DNA of 64,000 nucleotides from Paenibacillus sp. H1-7 (GTDB lineage: Bacteria > Bacillota > Bacilli > Paenibacillales > NBRC-103111): positions 6,077,501-6,141,500 of the forward strand of contig NZ_CP031168.1 of NCBI RefSeq assembly GCF_022354825.1, read 5' to 3'. The notes under the pieces were generated by a model. It saw only the letters and a program-made list of their open reading frames with translations. It was not told where the DNA came from and did no database searches. This document shows, in pieces, positions 33,384 through 42,168 of the stretch. The stretch's first letter is position 1. Each line of letters starts with the position of its first letter. The position numbers were made by a program, and so were the translations under genes.

Positions 33384-34019
33384 TTATTGTATAGCGCCGA
33401 CGGCTTGCAGCCATGCTCTAGCTATCAGCGCATGTCCTGCCGGAGACGGGTGTACTCCGTCAGGAGCCCAGAAAGCCGATGGAGCCTTGGTTGACGCTTG
33501 AGCGAACAATCCGTCCAACGAGACAAGACGCGTGCCGTATTCGCGTGCCAGCTCGCGTACGACGTGAATTTTCGGATCGAGATCCTCTCTCCACAGCTTC
33601 CGGTCTTCCGGCACCGGCAGAACGAACGGCTCGATTAACACGAGCTTCGCGTCCAGCTGCCGGGTGCGGTTCAGCAGATCCCGGTACCCTTCTTCATACT
33701 GCTCCGCTGAAGTAGGATCGTTGCGGTCAAATCTTCTCCAAGTATCGTTGATGCCGATGTAAATCGATACGACATCGGGCTTCAAATCGAGACAGTCTTC
33801 CTGCCACCGGTTTTGCAAATCCTTGACTCTGTTGCCGCTGATGCCGCGGTTCAAAAAGGTAACCTGCTCCTCCGGATAAAGGGAGGAAAACTGGGCCGCC
33901 GCCATAAGTGCATATCCTTTGCCCAGATCGTTGCCATCCTCCCGAACACGCTTCGCATCCGTTATGCTGTCCCCTTGAAACAGCACCTTGTCGCCTTGCT
34001 TTATCCATGGTGTTGACAT
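33384..34019 (-). CDS. SGNH/GDSL hydrolase (esterase)
   Basis: A 211-residue protein. Block I QGDSITD (Ser18), block II Gly in RGISGNRV, block III GIND with Asn, and block V DGVHPS with the catalytic Asp and His (about 187-190): a complete SGNH set. It most resembles carbohydrate acetylesterases such as rhamnogalacturonan acetylesterase. There is no signal peptide, so it would deacetylate imported oligosaccharides. It follows the GH31 gene on the same strand after 241 bp in which I see no other convincing gene. Confidence 0.85.
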   Translation of the reverse strand: MSTPWIKQGDKVLFQGDSITDAKRVREDGNDLGKGYALMAAAQFSSLYPEEQVTFLNRGISGNRVKDLQNRWQEDCLDLKPDVVSIYIGINDTWRRFDRNDPTSAEQYEEGYRDLLNRTRQLDAKLVLIEPFVLPVPEDRKLWREDLDPKIHVVRELAREYGTRLVSLDGLFAQASTKAPSAFWAPDGVHPSPAGHALIARAWLQAVGAIQ

Positions 34020-34260
34020 CTGTTTGCTGCCTCCCCAACGTATAGTAAATTTCCATTATTTCTTGCATGTATTGTGAGGCTCCAAGATCCTGACCGCCCT
34101 AGACTCAATCGCTGTTCCAGCTGTATGCGATACATTCTCGCTGGAGCAACCGGATCATCGTTGGATTCGAAACCGTCAGCCGAATACCGGACGAGCCGGC
34201 TTTGGCGAGCACCCTTGTCAAGTGCTCCGTTATATTGCAGCATCATGTCGTCCTGTCTCC

Positions 34261-36366
34261 CTACTGTGCCTGCAGGTTATGGAACACCCAAGTGAACGTA
34301 CTGTAAGCCGACTGCCAGTCATCTCCGGCTTCCGACACTGTACCCGACAATGTACCGTCTGCGGTCTTCTTAACTTCGAGATTTCTCCAGCGGTAACCAC
34401 CCGATTCGTACGCAAAGCTTTCCCCGTCGTCATCAAACAATTGAGAACGTCCCGGAGCGGTTCCATAATGATGAAGCTCCAGTTCTACGGCTTCTCCAGC
34501 TTTAGGAGCGTGCTGCAGCGCCGGCATCATCGGAATGATTGCGCCGTCCTTTACAAATACTGGAATGCGGTCGAGTCCTGCACTTACCCGGATCGTCCGT
34601 CCGCCCTCCCAGCGCTCGTAGGTTTCGAAATCGTACCATACGCCGGCTGGCAAATAGACATTGCGTTCCGATTCCCCTTCGAATAGCGGAGCTACAAGCA
34701 GGGAATCGCCGACCATAAACTGGTCATCCACTTCCGTTTCACTAACGCCGCCATAAGCAAAGTCCGTCGAATCCAGAGTATGCTCCTGCCCTTCAGCTGC
34801 ACGTACCGAGCCTGCTTCCAACTGCATCGCACGAATAGGAGGTACACCTTCGAAGCAGTACTGTGCGAAGGCGGAATACAAATACGGGATCAGCCTCATC
34901 CGCAGATCGATATATTTCTTGACGATCGTCTCTACTTCAGGGAACGACCATGGCTTCGTTCCGTCAGCCCAAGCATTGACCATCGCGAGCGGCGAGAAGC
35001 ACACAACCTGCATCCTGCGGACCCAATCCTCCGCATTTTTCGCTTTACGCACCTCCGGCGTCCAGAGCAGACCGCTGAAGCTGGAGCTGCACATGCCTCT
35101 TACGAATTGCCGGTGATCGTACAGATCGGAATAGAGCACATAAGGCAAAGAGGAGGCGGCTGACGACGAAGCGCGAGCCAAGCCGTACGTCCGGCGGTTT
35201 TTGCTTCGATACAGCTCGTCGGTCATCTTCTGGATCATCAAGCCGTACAATTGCCGGATTTGTTCCCCGTCCGCACCGGATGGGAACTGGGCATGCGCAG
35301 GATAAATCCACGAGTTGCGTGTCAGCTCGCTGCCATCGCACTCATCCAGCTTGTAGCCCGATACACCGATGTCGACATGATCCGTCTCATGCTGCTTCAT
35401 ATAAATATCGCGCGCTTCCGGCAGCGTGTAATCCGGTACAAGTCCATGCCATACCGTATGCGAGCCCGAAAGCGGCTCCAATGCCTCATAAATTCTCGCA
35501 TCCGGAGACACATACGGATGCTCCCACAGATTGATCTGGAAGCCTTGCTCCGCCATCCCTTTAACGAAGCCTGCAGGATCAGGAAATTTTCCCTTATGCC
35601 ACTCGTACGTTACAGGATAGCTCTTGCTGTGCCAGCCCGGCTCGAGACCGATGACATCACATGGAAAGCCGCGTTCGCGAAACGCCATAGCTTCATTCAT
35701 AACCTCTTGGTCCGAGTACGATTTCGGTACGCGGTGCCAGAAGCCAAGCCCCCATTTCGGCGGAAGAGCGCCGCCCCCATGGAACAGATTGTACCTGCGT
35801 ACCGCGTCCAATGGAGTCGGCCCGCCGAACACAAACAACTCCACACCGGGCTCGTTGATTACGATTTCGACCGTATCCGATACCGGAGTCGCTTTCCAGG
35901 TCCGATCGGAGTTCCGGTCCTTTGCATCGCCGCTAAGCCCGCTATCGGCTCTCACAGCGGAGCCGCAGTAGATCGAGACGATGCGCGATGTGTTTACCAT
36001 CACGCCGTAGCCCCGGCTCGATACATAAAAAGGCACCGGTGCATGAGTCTCACCCGTATCCTGCTTCGGATCGCTGTTGACCCGCAAGTAACGGGTGCGT
36101 CCCCGATGATTCAGCTTCAACAGCTGCAGACCGAGCCCGTACAGGCTCTCCTCACGCTCCAGAGGAAGCGTAACGATCGTTTGGCGGGGAGTTACTTTGA
36201 CGCTGATTTGGTTCGCATCCACCGGGAACGCTGCTGCCGTCATTGCCTCAAGCGCCGTCGATTTCGGAGCTTTCCCCATGACGGACATTGCGGATAACGG
36301 CGAGCTTTCCCCCTCCTGTACTTTCCATATGCCTGGCGCTGCTTGCTCCCATTTCAAATTGGCCAT
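34261..36366 (-). CDS. glycoside hydrolase family 31 (alpha-xylosidase/alpha-glucosidase-like)
   Basis: A 701-residue protein. N-terminal beta-sandwich (about 50-190, ESLYGLGLQLLKLNHRG), catalytic barrel (about 200-560) with the predicted nucleophile Asp341 in YKLDECDGSE, the acid/base region in LYSDLYDHRQF (Tyr-Ser-Asp in place of the usual Trp-Ser-Gly-Asp), and C-terminal beta-domains including LPAGVWYDFET and FDDDGESFAYE. It is predicted to be cytoplasmic (no signal peptide) and to release terminal alpha-linked sugar units. It lies between the SGNH gene and the YesN-type regulator on one strand. Confidence 0.85.
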   Translation of the reverse strand: MANLKWEQAAPGIWKVQEGESSPLSAMSVMGKAPKSTALEAMTAAAFPVDANQISVKVTPRQTIVTLPLEREESLYGLGLQLLKLNHRGRTRYLRVNSDPKQDTGETHAPVPFYVSSRGYGVMVNTSRIVSIYCGSAVRADSGLSGDAKDRNSDRTWKATPVSDTVEIVINEPGVELFVFGGPTPLDAVRRYNLFHGGGALPPKWGLGFWHRVPKSYSDQEVMNEAMAFRERGFPCDVIGLEPGWHSKSYPVTYEWHKGKFPDPAGFVKGMAEQGFQINLWEHPYVSPDARIYEALEPLSGSHTVWHGLVPDYTLPEARDIYMKQHETDHVDIGVSGYKLDECDGSELTRNSWIYPAHAQFPSGADGEQIRQLYGLMIQKMTDELYRSKNRRTYGLARASSSAASSLPYVLYSDLYDHRQFVRGMCSSSFSGLLWTPEVRKAKNAEDWVRRMQVVCFSPLAMVNAWADGTKPWSFPEVETIVKKYIDLRMRLIPYLYSAFAQYCFEGVPPIRAMQLEAGSVRAAEGQEHTLDSTDFAYGGVSETEVDDQFMVGDSLLVAPLFEGESERNVYLPAGVWYDFETYERWEGGRTIRVSAGLDRIPVFVKDGAIIPMMPALQHAPKAGEAVELELHHYGTAPGRSQLFDDDGESFAYESGGYRWRNLEVKKTADGTLSGTVSEAGDDWQSAYSTFTWVFHNLQAQ

Positions 36367-36424
36367 GTGAATACACTCTCCCTATCGGATTCAATCCTTT
36401 GTAAATTCGTTATAGTCGATCCCA

Positions 36425-37447
36425 CTATTTGATTCCCAGCATTTGGCGGTATTCCGTAGGCGATATCCCCGTCATTTTTTTGAATATCTTCGAGAAATGA
36501 GGATAATTCTGATAACCGATCTCCATTCCGACGTCGACGATTTTGTAATGCGGCAGCTCCAGCAGCCTCTTGGCCATTTCGATCCTCTTCTTCATCCGGT
36601 ATTGGACGAACGTCTCATTGGTCATCTTCTTGAAAAAATAGCTAAAGTAGGTCGGTGCAAGCCCTACCCTGTCGGCCACCGCTTCCAGACTGATTTCCTC
36701 GCTAATGTGCTCGTCTATGTAGGATTTGGCTTCCTCGAACAAATTTTTCTGGCTGCCTCTCCGCCAATGAATCAGCTGCTCGCACAGCCGAATCAGCTCG
36801 GCCTCCATGTAATCCTGCACCTCGTCCTGACTAGCCGATGAATCGAACAATGGCTCGCACTCAAAATGGTACAACTGCCGCGCATTCAGCTTCTTAACCA
36901 GTATCTTTAGCGCATCCTCAACCATCTGCTGAATTTGCTCGGTCTTGAGCCCTCCGCACAAGTCATCGCTCTTCCATCGTGCAAGCAAGTGCCGGATGCT
37001 TTCCATATTGGACGACCAAATGGCATGCTCGGCCTGATCCAGCCACTCTCCGTAAGCCGAAATCGAGATAGAAGGCGGCTTATCCATATGGAGCAGCCGA
37101 TCCAGCACCGGGTACAGGTCCGTCTTGGTAACCGGCTTTAGCAAATATTCTTTGACGCCGTAGCTTAAGCATTGCTGAGCGTAGCTAAAGTCGCTGTGTC
37201 CCGAAATGACGACGGTACGGATATTCATATTCATTTCGGCAATCTGCTTGCACAACTCAAGCCCGTTCATTTTCGGCATGCGAATGTCCGTAAACACCAT
37301 ATCCGGCTTCTGCCTGCGAATTTCGGCAATGGCTTCCACTCCGTTCGGAACTGCGTGAACATGAACTGTCTCGCTGTATTGCTTGATCAACTTCAACAAT
37401 CCGGCACGGATTATCGGTTCATCATCTACGATGAGGATATGTTTCAT
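36425..37447 (-). CDS. YesN-type response regulator with AraC DNA-binding domain
   Basis: 340 residues from ATG at 37447 (AAGGGA nine bases upstream; longer frames have no site). Receiver domain (1-120) with acidic pocket DDE (8-10), phospho-acceptor Asp54 in VFTDIRMP and Lys104 in LLKPV. The C-terminal AraC domain (about 240-338) has VADRVGLAPTYFSYFFKKM and YQNYPHFSKIFKKMTG. Such regulators pair with YesM-type sensor kinases and control sugar uptake. No kinase gene is present in the window, so it is an orphan here. It probably regulates the downstream GH31 and SGNH genes. Confidence 0.9.
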   Translation of the reverse strand: MKHILIVDDEPIIRAGLLKLIKQYSETVHVHAVPNGVEAIAEIRRQKPDMVFTDIRMPKMNGLELCKQIAEMNMNIRTVVISGHSDFSYAQQCLSYGVKEYLLKPVTKTDLYPVLDRLLHMDKPPSISISAYGEWLDQAEHAIWSSNMESIRHLLARWKSDDLCGGLKTEQIQQMVEDALKILVKKLNARQLYHFECEPLFDSSASQDEVQDYMEAELIRLCEQLIHWRRGSQKNLFEEAKSYIDEHISEEISLEAVADRVGLAPTYFSYFFKKMTNETFVQYRMKKRIEMAKRLLELPHYKIVDVGMEIGYQNYPHFSKIFKKMTGISPTEYRQMLGIK

Positions 37448-37707
37448 GCCATTCATCCCTTTCTTTGCGTAAGCTATTAGTCGTCGATCATGTGCACACG
37501 TTAACAACCGAAAATAGCGCTTACAACAATCAGAGAATATTTCTGGAATATTTCTATCCTATTTTACTACAAACTTGTCTGACAAGTCACCATATTTTAT
37601 CAAATCAGCCGCAGACGATTATCGCAAAACGGATTCCCTCCTTCCCAAAGCTAGTAAACACATAGCCCGGTCTTTCCATCCCTATACCTGATCAAGCCGG
37701 CGGAACG
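37448..37707. other. 260-bp intergenic region, no gene seen
   Basis: AT-rich sequence between the response regulator and the DUF445 gene. It should hold the regulator's promoter on the minus strand, but no clear -35/-10 pair was found. Confidence 0.4.
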
Positions 37708-37756
37708 AAAAAAAGCCCGCCCCGTTTCGGCTGTTTCGCCGATGGGAAGCAGGCTT
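37708..37756 (-). terminator. intrinsic terminator of the DUF445 gene
   Basis: A GC-rich branched stem closed by AAGCC/GGCTT (37713-37717 with 37752-37756), followed by seven T residues on the minus strand. Confidence 0.6.
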
Positions 37757-37872
37757 GCTAAACTGCAAAATGGCTAGTGAGCTTAGTTGTTTGTTACACA
37801 TCATTTCTGCACACGGACTGATGGATATTTCCTGCCGCCGCGTATAGGAAACCCCTGCTGCAGCAGTCTTTT

Positions 37873-39126
37873 TTAGCCGATAGCCCATTTAACGCCAGCC
37901 AGAACGATCCCGATCAGAAAGCCGCAGATCGCTCCGTTGACTCGAATCCATTGCAAATCTTTGCCAACCTTGTCTTCCATCAGCGAAATAAGCGTCTCGT
38001 CGTCAAACCGGTCGATGTTCTCCTGGATCAGGGCACCGATCTTATGATGGTTGCTTTCGATCCATTTGGCGATTTGCTCGCGCAAGGTCAATTCCAGCTT
38101 GTTCATCATCTCCGTATCGGCTTCCATCTTGCTTATGATTCCGGAAACGAAAGGAATTGCATACGCGTCGGCGAACGATTCGTCGCGTACCCATGCCAAC
38201 GCTTTTTCTTGCAAGCGCTGCAGCAGCTCCAGCAGCTTCTCGTTCAAATTCCATTGCGACAGCAGCTGCTCCTTCCAATTATCAAGCTCGGACGTAATGC
38301 CGTCTTTGTTCGCAGGATTGTCCAGCCAAAAGCGCAGGGCATTCAACACGGCCTTCCGGTTCGGATTCTCCTTCATTCTCAAGCCTTCGATGCCGCTCAG
38401 TATGAATTGCTGAATTAACGAGCCCAGCTTGTCCTCGTTGAAATAACCTACGAAAGCATTCATCGCGAACTGCATGAAGCCGTTCGTTTTCAATTGCGAC
38501 AACGCCTGGACCGCCATCAGCCCCATCCGGTCGCGGATCTCTTCCTTCATGACCAGCTGCTCCGCCAAGTCAAGGACAAAATCGAACACTTTTTCATCGT
38601 ACTTGCGCGCATACGCATACTCAAGCACGTTGTTCAACATGCTTCGCATATCCAGAGTCTGGAGAAGCTTCTCTACTTCGCGCTCCCCAAGCTGCGCCAG
38701 CTTGTCCAAAGGAATTTGCAGGATGATGTATTCGCATAAAGACGCTATGCCCGCCTTGGCCCCATCCGTTCCGAGCTGCTCCTCCGCTCCTTTGAGCAGC
38801 CGCATAACCAACGGAACTTGCGACAGCTTATCCATAATGCTTTTTTTGCTCAGCAAATCGTCCTGAATGGTAGAAATAAAAGCTTTGGACACTTTATCGC
38901 GGTTTTTCGGCAATAACGCCGTGTGAGGTATCGGTATGCCTAACGGATGGCGGAACAGCGCCGTCACGGCAAACCAGTCCGCCAGGCCTCCCACCAGCCC
39001 TGCTTCAAAGCCGCTTTGCGCGAATCGCACCCACGTCTGCGATCCATCCAGAAATAAGGTTCCTGCGAAGCCAACTGCCATGACTCCGAGTGAAACAGTT
39101 GCCGTATGCTTCGAATTGCTGCTCAC
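37873..39126 (-). CDS. DUF445 family membrane-associated protein
   Basis: 417 residues from GTG at 39126, which has AAAGGGAG eight bases upstream. An N-terminal membrane segment (SLGVMAVGFAGTLFL) is followed by the family signature GLVGGLADWFAVTALFRHP, a long mainly helical region, and a C-terminal membrane segment (VNGAICGFLIGIVLAGVKWAIG). The family also includes B. subtilis YheB/YqgA-like proteins and E. coli YjiN; no biochemical role is established to my knowledge. Monocistronic. Confidence 0.85.
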   Translation of the reverse strand: MSSNSKHTATVSLGVMAVGFAGTLFLDGSQTWVRFAQSGFEAGLVGGLADWFAVTALFRHPLGIPIPHTALLPKNRDKVSKAFISTIQDDLLSKKSIMDKLSQVPLVMRLLKGAEEQLGTDGAKAGIASLCEYIILQIPLDKLAQLGEREVEKLLQTLDMRSMLNNVLEYAYARKYDEKVFDFVLDLAEQLVMKEEIRDRMGLMAVQALSQLKTNGFMQFAMNAFVGYFNEDKLGSLIQQFILSGIEGLRMKENPNRKAVLNALRFWLDNPANKDGITSELDNWKEQLLSQWNLNEKLLELLQRLQEKALAWVRDESFADAYAIPFVSGIISKMEADTEMMNKLELTLREQIAKWIESNHHKIGALIQENIDRFDDETLISLMEDKVGKDLQWIRVNGAICGFLIGIVLAGVKWAIG

Positions 39127-39184
39127 TTGTCTATCTCCCTTTATGTACAGCCGCACAATAAGTCGGCTTTTGTCTATTGCTTCT

Positions 39185-39215
39185 ATTATAGAACATGTAA
39201 GGGGGAAAAAATCAA
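39185..39215 (-). promoter_or_regulatory. candidate promoter of the DUF445 gene
   Basis: Minus strand TTGATT (39215-39210), 19 bases, TATAAT (39190-39185). The spacer is longer than optimal. Confidence 0.4.
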
Positions 39216-39242
39216 TCCGCTGCGATTTTTTTGTAAGCCCAT

Positions 39243-39292
39243 GAGAAAAGCGACGATCTCGGAGTCATATAAGTTCTATTGTGGCGAAAAAA
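39243..39292. repeat. dispersed repeat unit, copy C (truncated)
   Basis: Starts GAGAAAAGCG like the left end of copies A and B, then jumps to the right half: CGATCTCGG, GTTCTATTGTGG and a final GCGAAAA. The middle of the unit, including the left hairpin arm, is missing. It abuts the terminator of the BASS gene, as copy A abuts another. Confidence 0.6.
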
Positions 39293-39313
39293 AAGCAGCC
39301 TTATCGGCTGCTT
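39293..39313 (-). terminator. intrinsic terminator of the BASS transporter gene
   Basis: An 8-bp stem AAGCAGCC/GGCTGCTT (39293-39300 with 39306-39313), five-base loop, eight T residues on the minus strand. Confidence 0.85.
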
Positions 39314-39323
39314 AACATCACCG

Positions 39324-40286
39324 TCAAGCCGCTTGGGAAGGCTGGCTTTTTAGACGGTACTTTTTATCCAGATTATAGCCGTACAGAGCGGCTAACAGCT
39401 GCTGGAACAGCATGCCTGCGATAACCGGAAGCACCACGGGCGGCGGGAAGAAGCTGATGGCAAGCACAGCTCCTGCGCTAAGATTGCGCATCCCTGAGTT
39501 AAACGTAAGCGCAACCGTAACGTCCCGGTCCCACTTCATCGAACGGGAGACCAGCCAACCGGCAAGATAACCAAGCGTCGCGCACACTAAGGCGGTAACG
39601 ATGATTTGTACCAGCTTCACGTTCATATCCCTCAGGTGAGGCGCTACAACCGAGCTGTTAATGGCTACGACGGCAAATAAGCCGATTTTCGTAAACGGTG
39701 CCAGCCGCGGCCCCCAGACGGTCTTAATTTGCCCCTTCGTCCAATGATTCAGCAGCATGCCGATGACCGAAGGAATCACAACCATCCAGAGCAGTCCGTT
39801 CATCATTCCCCACACATCCATGTGCACCTTGGCTCCTACGATCAGGGAAAGGCTGAGCGGTACAATAAATGGCGACAGCAGCGTATCCAGCAGGATCAAT
39901 GCCAACGTCAGCGCAATGTTTCCTCCGTAGATCGTGACCCACACCAAGCTGACCACGCCGGTAGGAATGACGAATAAAAGCACGAAGCCGGTTTGCGTCA
40001 GATCGTCACCCGGGAAAATAAGCGTGCCTGCCGCCCATCCGATCAGAGGCATCACAAGGTGCAAAATAAGAAACACCGCGATAATGGGGAGCGGGTGCTT
40101 CATCACCTTGCCCAGATCTTTGAAGTTCGAGCCGATACTTCCTGCGAACGTCATGACCGCAAATATCCACGGCACAAGGAAGCTTAACGTGTGCAGCCAC
40201 GAAGCACTAAGCAGCCCGACTCCGACTGCAGCCGGAGTGAGCACCGGCATAATCTTTTCCAATGTTTTATTCAGTTTTGTCAGCAT
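39324..40286 (-). CDS. bile acid:sodium symporter (BASS) family transporter
   Basis: A 320-residue membrane protein with about ten hydrophobic helices. Family features: IFAVMTFAGSIGSNFKDL, FVIPTGVVSLVWVTIYGGN (first sodium-site region) and LTFNSGMRNLSAGAVLA (crossover region, second repeat). Bacterial members move organic anions or keto-acids such as pantoate with sodium; the substrate here is not known. It is monocistronic, with a strong terminator. Confidence 0.85.
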   Translation of the reverse strand: MLTKLNKTLEKIMPVLTPAAVGVGLLSASWLHTLSFLVPWIFAVMTFAGSIGSNFKDLGKVMKHPLPIIAVFLILHLVMPLIGWAAGTLIFPGDDLTQTGFVLLFVIPTGVVSLVWVTIYGGNIALTLALILLDTLLSPFIVPLSLSLIVGAKVHMDVWGMMNGLLWMVVIPSVIGMLLNHWTKGQIKTVWGPRLAPFTKIGLFAVVAINSSVVAPHLRDMNVKLVQIIVTALVCATLGYLAGWLVSRSMKWDRDVTVALTFNSGMRNLSAGAVLAISFFPPPVVLPVIAGMLFQQLLAALYGYNLDKKYRLKSQPSQAA

Positions 40287-40410
40287 CGTCAGCCCTCTTT
40301 ACCGTCTTCCGCAGCCGTACGCAGAAAACATGAATTACGTTTTATTCTAGCATAAGACGGGACGATTAGGACCGGTTTCCGCTTTTTTTAGGCAAAATTT
40401 TTTTTCCTGC

Positions 40411-41025
40411 CTACGTCCCCTGATGCAGAACATGACGAATGCTTCCGAGCTGCGGGCTTCTCATCTCAATTCTGTCGCCCACCTTGCAAATATGCGGATT
40501 GGCCGGTGTACCCGTCAAAATGATATCGCCTTTGCGCAGCGTCATAATATCGGAAATATGCGCAACAAGCCAATGGGCGGAGAATATCATCTCGCTCGTA
40601 TTGTCAAGCTGGATTTGCCGGTCGTTCACCCACATCTCCAGCTGCACGTTCGTTGGATCCGATACTTGCACCAGCTCGCCTATCGGCGTTGTCTGGTCAT
40701 ACATTTTAAACCGGCCCGATTCAAAGTGCGTGCTTGCCGTAATATCGTTGGCTATGGCATATCCGGCAATAATGGAGCGGACCTCGCTCTCGGCTACATG
40801 CTTCGCATCCTGACCGATGACGACAGCCATTTCCACTTCACAGAAAAACTCCGGCATTTGCGGAGATACATAAATGCTCGCCGAGGTAGTCAAGCTCTCC
40901 GGAGATTTTAACGACAGTGTCGGCGGCTCCTCATGAAAAATCCCCTTCTGATGCCGAAAAGCCCTGAAGTTCGGGCCTACACTAACTATTTTTTTTGTAT
41001 CCGTAATCCATTCGTTTATGTTCAT
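40411..41025 (-). CDS. fumarylacetoacetate hydrolase (FAH)-family protein
   Basis: 204 residues from ATG at 41025, a start chosen because the product then begins right before the fold (NINEWITDTKKIVSVGPNFRAF). A TTG at 41061 is possible. Metal-binding acids are expected in FFCEVEMAVVIG (Glu) and YAIANDITA (Asp); the C-terminal LTGTPANP is the FAH signature. Members hydrolyse or decarboxylate acyl-pyruvate-like diketo acids. It could act in sugar-acid breakdown, but the context gives no link. Confidence 0.8.
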   Translation of the reverse strand: MNINEWITDTKKIVSVGPNFRAFRHQKGIFHEEPPTLSLKSPESLTTSASIYVSPQMPEFFCEVEMAVVIGQDAKHVAESEVRSIIAGYAIANDITASTHFESGRFKMYDQTTPIGELVQVSDPTNVQLEMWVNDRQIQLDNTSEMIFSAHWLVAHISDIMTLRKGDIILTGTPANPHICKVGDRIEMRSPQLGSIRHVLHQGT

Positions 41026-41160
41026 GTTATCCACATCCGATCTGATCATGATAAAGTTCAAAACAGGAAATCCGGTAGTCGTATTTTTCGCTTTTAATCT
41101 TGTCCTCTAGACATAAAAATAAGAATAGTCCTTATGCCAAAAAGGAAGTGATCCCTGTTA

Positions 41161-42108
41161 ATGAATCGTCTTATGCTATTCGGTCTAACGTTTTTCATTG
41201 TAGCCGCTCTTAGTCCGGTAATTATTTACGGCCTTAGAACACTGCACCTGACCCAGCCGATCCGTTCCCAGCTTCCGGCCAGCCACCAAGCCAAACGGGG
41301 CACGCCGCTCATGGCAGGCGTTGTACTTATTACCGGTACCGTCGTGCTGCTCATTTATCATCCGGGTGACATCGTTATGTTTCTCAGTATCGTCTTTTTA
41401 GCTTTCAGTTTGGTCGGCTGTATCGACGATATGAAGAAAGCCGTCCTTCAAGATCCAAACGGAATCAGCAGTATAACGAAGCTGCTCTTGCAGTGCTTTG
41501 TTACCGTCGTGCTCCTGTACTATTACAGCCGGCTCCATCCGATCCAATCCGGTATCGAGCTGTGGGGAAGCCGTTTTCTCGACCTCTCTTTGCCGTTATA
41601 CCTGATACTGCTTCTTCTGTTCATCATCGGAACGGCCAATGCGGTGAATTTTACAGACGGTCTGGACGGACTGCTTATTTTCACATCCATTCCTACTTAC
41701 TTATTCTTCCTGGCCATAACCGAATCAGTGGAGGTTCAGCTGTTTTGTCTCGTGATGATTGCCGGCCTGCTCGGCTTACTCCTATACAACATGTATCCGG
41801 CCAAAGCCTTCATGGGCGATACCGGCTCCCTGGCCATAGGCGGCTCCTTATCGTTTCTTACTGTGATGGAGAAGGTTGAAATCCTTATTCCGCTTCTTTT
41901 CTTTGTCTTTTTCGCCGAGCAGATTTCCGTTATTTTACAGGTGTGGTATTACAAAAAAACAAGACTCCGCTTGTTCCGGATGTCTCCGATTCATTACCAT
42001 TACAGCTTGAAGTACGGCTGGAGCGAGACGAAGATCGTATGGGTGTTCGGAATCGTGTCGGCGTTCTGCTCCGTACTAAGCTGGTTGTTGTGGAAATACG
42101 CGATGTAA
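41161..42108 (+). CDS. MraY-family phospho-sugar transferase paralogue
   Basis: A 315-residue integral membrane protein with ten predicted helices and all MraY hallmarks: KRGTPLMAG, CIDDMKK (Mg-binding Asp pair), NAVNFTDGLDGLL, FMGDTGSLAIGG and MSPIHYHYSLKYGWSETKIV. MraY joins phospho-MurNAc-pentapeptide to undecaprenyl phosphate, making lipid I. MraY normally sits in the division/cell-wall cluster between murF and murD; here it is alone between FAH and apt genes, so it is probably a second copy, perhaps for spore cortex or another polymer. AAGGAAGTGAT precedes the ATG at longish spacing. Confidence 0.8.
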   Translation: MNRLMLFGLTFFIVAALSPVIIYGLRTLHLTQPIRSQLPASHQAKRGTPLMAGVVLITGTVVLLIYHPGDIVMFLSIVFLAFSLVGCIDDMKKAVLQDPNGISSITKLLLQCFVTVVLLYYYSRLHPIQSGIELWGSRFLDLSLPLYLILLLLFIIGTANAVNFTDGLDGLLIFTSIPTYLFFLAITESVEVQLFCLVMIAGLLGLLLYNMYPAKAFMGDTGSLAIGGSLSFLTVMEKVEILIPLLFFVFFAEQISVILQVWYYKKTRLRLFRMSPIHYHYSLKYGWSETKIVWVFGIVSAFCSVLSWLLWKYAM

Positions 42109-42115
42109 TTGACAA

Positions 42116-42145
42116 AGCTCCCGATCCGTTGCCGGGTCAGGAGCT
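42116..42145. terminator. terminator between the MraY-like gene and apt
   Basis: Stem AGCTCC/GGAGCT (42116-42121 with 42140-42145) extended by GATCC/GGGTC inner pairs, followed by GTTTATTT on the plus strand. Confidence 0.6.
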
Positions 42146-42168
42146 GTTTATTTAAATATTGAAGTGGC

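Noticed and set aside
34001..34246. 81-residue minus-strand frame between the SGNH and GH31 genes
   Set aside because: No ribosome site, overlaps the SGNH start, and the product resembles no known fold; the 240-bp gap is left as non-coding.
35251..36297. 348-residue plus-strand frame
   Set aside because: Lies wholly inside the GH31 gene on the other strand; Arg/His-rich composition typical of an antisense frame.
20155..39294. Shared peptide SESYKFYCGEK in frames near 20190 and 39280
   Set aside because: Arises because the same DNA repeat is translated in both places; copy B does not keep the peptide, so it is not a conserved protein.
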